From Chloroflexota bacterium (GTDB lineage Bacteria; Chloroflexota; Ktedonobacteria; Ktedonobacterales; JADMIN01): a stretch of DNA of 64,000 nt. The translations under genes and the position numbers were made by a program. The stretch covers positions 1 through 64,000 of the forward strand of contig JAJPKE010000038.1 of NCBI GenBank assembly GCA_021323855.1, read 5' to 3'. The notes beneath the pieces were generated by a model. That model was not told where the DNA came from and did no database searches. It worked only from the letters and a program-made list of their open reading frames with translations. Shown here piece by piece: positions 60,024-64,000 of the stretch; positions within the stretch are counted from its first letter, which is position 1; each line of letters starts with the position of its first letter.

Positions 60024-60755
60024 ATGAGTTCCATGTCACAGCATCCCGGCCACGACCAGATTTCCTCGGCGCCGGTGAGCGTCCTTCGTACAACAGCCGC
60101 TGTGCAACCAGCTCCGCCTATAGCGCGCCTCATCCGCTGGCTCACGCTGGGTGCCGTCGTTGGTCCGATTCTTTTCACTCTGGCCTGGATGATTCTGGGT
60201 AAACTCAGCCCTGGCTACACCGCCTGGGGCATCCACTTCGCGCCCTATTCGCCTATCAGCCAGCCTATCAGCGGCTTGGGACTCGGCTCTACTGCTCCCT
60301 TTATGAATGCCGCTTTCCTGCTCTGCGGGGCGCTGCTGGCGGTTGGCGCAATCGCCGTCTTTCAGACCGTCCAGGAGATAGGCGCTGTGTCACGTTGGAC
60401 CTGCACTGTGCTGTTTGCGCTCACGGGGTTAGGGATGATGCTGGATGGCATCTTCACCTTACAGTCGTTCTTCCCGCACTTCGTGGGCTTTGCCCTGGGC
60501 TGCGGTGGGGCGGTACTGGGATTCCTCATCGCTGGACTGCTGTTTCGGCGTGTTCCCCGCTGGCGGCAATTTGGCACCTGGCTGCTCGTGGCCAGTCCGC
60601 TGACGCTTGCGCTGCTGGTTCTCTCCCAGGTCACGTTCAATCAGACCGCCATTATCGCCGGGCATGGGGTAGCCGGGTTGACAGAGCGCATCCTTGTCGT
60701 CGAGGTCTTGCTGTGGTTTGTGGTCCTGGGCTGGCTGGCCTTCCGTCGTTCATAG
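60024..60755 (+). CDS. DUF998 membrane protein
   Basis: 243 residues with six to seven helices and the DUF998 hallmark YSPISQPISGLGLGSTAPFMNAAFLLCG. It starts 2 bp after the PadR stop with GAGGAG upstream. Function unknown; it is often found beside regulators and exporters. The N-terminal 35 residues are polar and cytoplasmic. Confidence 0.85.
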   Translation: MSSMSQHPGHDQISSAPVSVLRTTAAVQPAPPIARLIRWLTLGAVVGPILFTLAWMILGKLSPGYTAWGIHFAPYSPISQPISGLGLGSTAPFMNAAFLLCGALLAVGAIAVFQTVQEIGAVSRWTCTVLFALTGLGMMLDGIFTLQSFFPHFVGFALGCGGAVLGFLIAGLLFRRVPRWRQFGTWLLVASPLTLALLVLSQVTFNQTAIIAGHGVAGLTERILVVEVLLWFVVLGWLAFRRS

Positions 60756-60794
60756 CAACCATCTTGCTTTTGATAAGAGAAAGAGAGTGTACCC

Positions 60795-61817
60795 ATGACC
60801 ATCCAGCCAGCCATGTCGCATGGTGCGGCAACTGCCACCATCTCGCCGCCTGCCGTCGAGACCGAGGGACTTGCCAAAACGTATCCCAACAAGGTGCAGG
60901 CGCTCAAAGGCGTCAGCTTCATCGTCGCTACAGGCACGGTATTCGCGCTGCTTGGCCCCAACGGCGCTGGCAAATCCACCATCGTCAAGATTCTCTCGAC
61001 ACTTTCGCTGCCCAGCGCTGGACATGCGCGCATCGTGGGACGCGATGTCGTGCGCGAGCCGGAGCGCGTGCGGCGGCTGATCGGCCTGGTGGCGCAGAAA
61101 TCGGCGGTGGACCTGGAGGCGACGGCTGCCGAGAATCTCACCTTGCAGGGGCAACTCTATGGCCTCTCCGGAGCAGAGTTGCGCGGGCGTGTCTCCGGCC
61201 TGCTGGAACGCTTCAATCTGGCGGACGCGCGCAAGCGTATCGCACGCACGCTCTCCGGTGGTATGCAGCGCAAACTTGATGTGGCGATGGGCCTGATCCA
61301 TCAGCCGCAGGTCCTCTTTTTGGATGAGCCGACCACCGGCCTGGACCCGGAGGCACGCGCAGACATGTGGCGCGAGATTGCCCGGCTGGCGCGCGAGGAC
61401 GGGCTGACTGTGATGCTGACGACGCACTATCTGGAAGAGGCGGACCATCTGGCGCAGCACGTCGCTATTATTGACCACGGGCAGATCGTGATCGAGGGGA
61501 CGCCGGATGGCTTGAAGGGTGAACTGCGTGGTGACGCCATCCAGGTGGAGCTTGCCAGCGCCGTGCCCGAAGCTGATCTCCGCGCCGCCCTCAGCAGCCT
61601 CGGCGCGCAACTCCGCGAAATCACCATCGAGGGTCGCAGCCTGCGGGCGCGCGTAGATAGCGGTGCCAGCGCGCTGCCTGCCGTCCTTGCCGCGCTTGAT
61701 GCCGCCAGCATCCGTGCTGCCACCGCGACCGTCGCCAGGCCGTCGCTCGATGATGTTTATCTGCGCCACACCGGCCACACCTATTCTCAGGATAATAGCA
61801 AAGGAGCCATCCGATGA
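60795..61817 (+). CDS. DrrA-like ABC transporter ATP-binding protein
   Basis: 340 residues of the daunorubicin-resistance ATPase family: Walker A GPNGAGKSTIVK, Q-loop VAQKSAVDLEATAAENL, signature LSGGMQRKLDVAMGL, Walker B VLFLDEPTTGLDPEA, switch TTHYLEEAD, and the DrrA-type C-terminal domain. Its stop overlaps the permease start (ATGA). Regulated by the PadR protein in the same operon, most likely in response to a drug. Confidence 0.93.
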   Translation: MTIQPAMSHGAATATISPPAVETEGLAKTYPNKVQALKGVSFIVATGTVFALLGPNGAGKSTIVKILSTLSLPSAGHARIVGRDVVREPERVRRLIGLVAQKSAVDLEATAAENLTLQGQLYGLSGAELRGRVSGLLERFNLADARKRIARTLSGGMQRKLDVAMGLIHQPQVLFLDEPTTGLDPEARADMWREIARLAREDGLTVMLTTHYLEEADHLAQHVAIIDHGQIVIEGTPDGLKGELRGDAIQVELASAVPEADLRAALSSLGAQLREITIEGRSLRARVDSGASALPAVLAALDAASIRAATATVARPSLDDVYLRHTGHTYSQDNSKGAIR

Positions 61818-62590
61818 CGGCTATGCTTGCCAACTCTGCCCAGATTACCACCCGATATCTGCGCGCCTTCCTGCGCCAGCCGGGCTATGTCATCTTCACG
61901 CTGGTGCAGCCAGTCATCTGGCTATTCCTCTTCGGCCAGCTTTTCAAGCGCGTCGTCGAGATTCCCGGCTTCACCGGCGGCTCCTATATCGCATTCTTCA
62001 CGCCGGGAGTTGTCGTGATGACGGCGCTCTTCTCCACTGGCTGGAGCGGCATGAACTATGTGACCGACATGGAGCGCGGCGTGATGGATCGTTTCCTCGT
62101 CTCGCCGGTGCGTCGCGGCGCGCTGATCGGTGGCGAACTCGTCTATCAGGCAGGCATGACATTGCTGCAATCGCTGATTATCCTGGGTCTTGGTCTGCTC
62201 GCCGGTGCGCGTTTTCAGGGCGGTCTCCTCAGCGTCGCGGTCTTCCTGGTGAGTACAATGCTGCTAGGGACGGCCTTCGCCTCGTACTCCAATGCGCTGG
62301 CCCTGCTGTTGCGCACCCAGAACTCGGTAATCGGCGCGGTAAACTTCGTGGTGTTGCCGCTGGCGTTTCTCTCCTCCACCTTCATGCCGATCAATCTCAT
62401 GCCGCAGTGGATGCAGGATATTGCCAGGTTCAACCCGGTCAATTGGGCCGTTGAAGTTGGTCGCCAGACACTTGCCAGCAGCATTGATTGGTCGCTGGTT
62501 GGCGTGCATCTGGCCGAACTGCTGGCGCTGACCCTCGTCTGCGCCTGGCTCTCCACGCGCGCTTTCCGCGCTTATCAGCGTTCCGTCTGA
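61814..62590 (+). CDS. DrrB-like ABC-2 permease
   Basis: 258 residues with six helices. The motifs FFTPGVVVMTALFSTGWSGMNYVTDMERGVMDRFLVSPVRRGALIGGEL and PLAFLSSTFMPINLMPQWMQDIARFNPVNW are those of DrrB/NodJ-type ABC-2 permeases. Translation is coupled to the ATPase. It is followed by a strong hairpin. Confidence 0.93.
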   Translation: MTAMLANSAQITTRYLRAFLRQPGYVIFTLVQPVIWLFLFGQLFKRVVEIPGFTGGSYIAFFTPGVVVMTALFSTGWSGMNYVTDMERGVMDRFLVSPVRRGALIGGELVYQAGMTLLQSLIILGLGLLAGARFQGGLLSVAVFLVSTMLLGTAFASYSNALALLLRTQNSVIGAVNFVVLPLAFLSSTFMPINLMPQWMQDIARFNPVNWAVEVGRQTLASSIDWSLVGVHLAELLALTLVCAWLSTRAFRAYQRSV

Positions 62591-62594
62591 GTCC

Positions 62595-62633
62595 CGTTTC
62601 CCACCGGCGTACTCGCGGCGTCGGTGGGAAACG
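62595..62633 (+). terminator. Stem-loop terminator of the DrrAB operon
   Basis: 12-bp arms CGTTTCCCACCG / CGGTGGGAAACG with a 15-nt loop, directly after the permease stop. Confidence 0.7.
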
Positions 62634-62766
62634 AACATTATTGGAGTGCGAACTGTTGCTAATGAAAACGGTTTGCCGGAGAAGAGAGCGGAGTACTGGC
62701 AGCGAACTTGCTGTGTAGGAATAAAGGATATGTGGGACATTCTCATTATATTGGGGAGGAACGAGT

Positions 62767-63204
62767 ATGAGCAGGAACGCACGGCAGGAGGTACAGGCAG
62801 GGCAGCTCGCGGAGCGGGGGACGGCGCTTGCAGCGCCGGTCAAGAGTTCCCGCCCGCATCCCTGGGAGATGGTCATCCATCCGTTCAAGACCATGCGCTT
62901 TGTCAATGCGTTGCGCAAAGACCACCGCATCTCGTGGTTGCGCAAGCTGTTGTACGTTGGACCGATGTTGCTGCTACTCGGCGCGTTGCTGCTGCCGGAG
63001 AGCGTGCTGGCGGCACTCGTCGCGGCAGTGTTGCCGGTTGTCGGTCCGCTCGCTAACATACCGGCGGACGCAGCGATTGATTGGGCTTTTATCGGCGTAG
63101 CTGCCTATGCGCTGCTCGGTATCCTGCCACGGGCGATTGTCAGTGAGCATCATGCGCAACTCTTTCACCCTGGCCGGATAGCCCGGCAGCGCCAGCAGCG
63201 GTAA
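62767..63204 (+). CDS. Hypothetical membrane protein
   Basis: 145 residues with two to three hydrophobic segments (LLYVGPMLLLLGALLLPESVLAALVAAVLPVV and WAFIGVAAYALLGILPRAIV) and basic ends. No family recognised. GGGGAGGAACG precedes ATG 62767. It converges on the acetyltransferase gene 18 bp away. Confidence 0.7.
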   Translation: MSRNARQEVQAGQLAERGTALAAPVKSSRPHPWEMVIHPFKTMRFVNALRKDHRISWLRKLLYVGPMLLLLGALLLPESVLAALVAAVLPVVGPLANIPADAAIDWAFIGVAAYALLGILPRAIVSEHHAQLFHPGRIARQRQQR

Positions 63205-63222
63205 CTCGTCCGCTTGGGTCTG

Positions 63223-64000
63223 CTAGAACGGTGTGCCACACCAGGGCGCTGGTGTGCTGGCGAAGAGCGTATCGGCGCGCACCAGCGCACCGGTGGTCTG
63301 CTCGGCAACGCGCCCGGCCCGCGCCAGCGTGCTGAAGCGCACCCCACCCAGATAGGCAGCGCCGAGGTCCGCCACGTCGAGCGCGATATCGGCGCTATCG
63401 CTGGTCAGGACACAGCGCGCGCCGTCTGGTCCGGCTTCCAGCAGATAACGTCCGGCGGTTTGCGGGCGGAAGGCATCGGCAACCTCGAAGATGAGCCGGT
63501 CAGCCGTGCTATAGCCTCGCGCAGTGAGCGCCGCCGGGATATCCAGCAAACGTACCCACAGATCATCAGTCAGTGATGTTACGCGCAGGCGGCGCGGGTC
63601 CGCCAGCAGCCAGCGCAGCGGCTCATCCACGGAGCGGCGCTGCACCTGCACCGTCTGGATGAGATCCACTGAGAGCAGATAGCGCCAGAGGGCTGCGTAG
63701 GCGTGTGGCGTGGTCGCAACGAGGTCGCCTACCATCAGTGTGCCCGCTGGCCCAGCCTGATCCCAGTGCGGCTTGATACGATACCACGTAGCGCCGGTGA
63801 TTTTGCCGGAGGCATCCAGGTACTTGACGAAGAACCGTGGCTCCGGCCCATCCATCTGCGCCGTGACGGGATGCAATGTTGCGGTCCAGCGTTCCTGGCT
63901 GCGTGTGATCGCTCCGGGCTGCTGGCGGCGCGCCTGATCGTAGAGGTCCGGCAGAATTGCCAGCGCCTCGTCGTGGTCAATCAGTTCCACGCGCCCCGCT
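63223..64000 (-). CDS. Eis-like GNAT N-acetyltransferase, C-terminal part (5' end outside window)
   Basis: The visible 258 or so residues match the second half of Eis-type acetyltransferases: a central GNAT-like domain, then a sterol-carrier-like domain with LWVRLLDIPAALTARGY, a strand-rich middle and VADLGAAYLGGVRFSTLARAGRVAE, ending in ALVRADTLFASTPAPWCGTPF, where the terminal carboxylate acts in catalysis in the family. The frame stays open to the window edge, and a GTG at 63990 is internal rather than the start. Eis proteins acetylate amines, including aminoglycosides. The specificity here is unknown. Confidence 0.88.
   Translation of the reverse strand, partial: AGRVELIDHDEALAILPDLYDQARRQQPGAITRSQERWTATLHPVTAQMDGPEPRFFVKYLDASGKITGATWYRIKPHWDQAGPAGTLMVGDLVATTPHAYAALWRYLLSVDLIQTVQVQRRSVDEPLRWLLADPRRLRVTSLTDDLWVRLLDIPAALTARGYSTADRLIFEVADAFRPQTAGRYLLEAGPDGARCVLTSDSADIALDVADLGAAYLGGVRFSTLARAGRVAEQTTGALVRADTLFASTPAPWCGTPF

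Noticed and set aside
1..64000. tRNA or rRNA genes
   Set aside because: No T-loop or rRNA core sequences were found on reading; a covariance search could still reveal a missed tRNA.

Overview
The window is GC-rich DNA from a bacterium with good Shine-Dalgarno sites and frequent GTG/TTG starts. The gene mix suggests a soil-type Chloroflexota, possibly Ktedonobacteria: an oversized Rho, Tad-type pilins, PadR-DrrAB-like transporters, LLM-class flavin oxidoreductases and M48 membrane peptidases. No rRNA, tRNA, dnaA or parAB was found, so this assignment is an inference.

Layout. 1-7.5 kb: a decayed LolD/MacB-type ABC ATPase, a DHA2 drug exporter, a two-helix membrane protein, a large HerA-like ATPase and a DUF5808 protein. 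7.5-13.4 kb: a long non-coding zone with six consensus DnaA boxes and 20-bp iteron-like repeats, apparently split by a roughly 4.8 kb island. The island carries a single-chain restriction-modification enzyme, a zinc-ribbon protein, a SWIM-finger DDE transposase and a hairpin-rich tail. Weaker DnaA boxes and an AT-rich stretch follow on its right. 13.8-21.5 kb: small proteins, a coiled-coil membrane protein, an orphan strong promoter with a probable structured RNA, and rho. 21.5-26.4 kb: a minus-strand TadE/TadE/TadG cluster. 27.9-32 kb: an ECF sigma, membrane anti-sigma and ABC-2 exporter operon. 32-59 kb: ten sites matching the ParB-binding centromere sequence parS, scattered between otherwise ordinary genes. 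These genes include an XRE regulator pair, three tandem M48-like proteins (only one with an intact active site), an M20 peptidase/DapA-like/phosphoribosyltransferase operon, an ABC exporter, a YmdB-type phosphodiesterase, two large membrane proteins and a class A penicillin-binding protein. 59-63 kb: a PadR-DUF998-DrrA-DrrB operon. The window ends inside an Eis-like acetyltransferase.

Main interpretation: dense parS sites, together with the DnaA-box cluster about 20-25 kb to their left, suggest that this is the origin-proximal, centromeric part of a chromosome. The mobile restriction island appears to have landed inside the DnaA-box region. Other unusual points are a parS embedded in an intrinsic terminator, catalytically dead M48 paralogues, a Rho with about 590 extra residues, an anti-sigma factor fused to a transporter-like membrane domain, and pervasive 9-bp tandem repeats in both genes and spacers.
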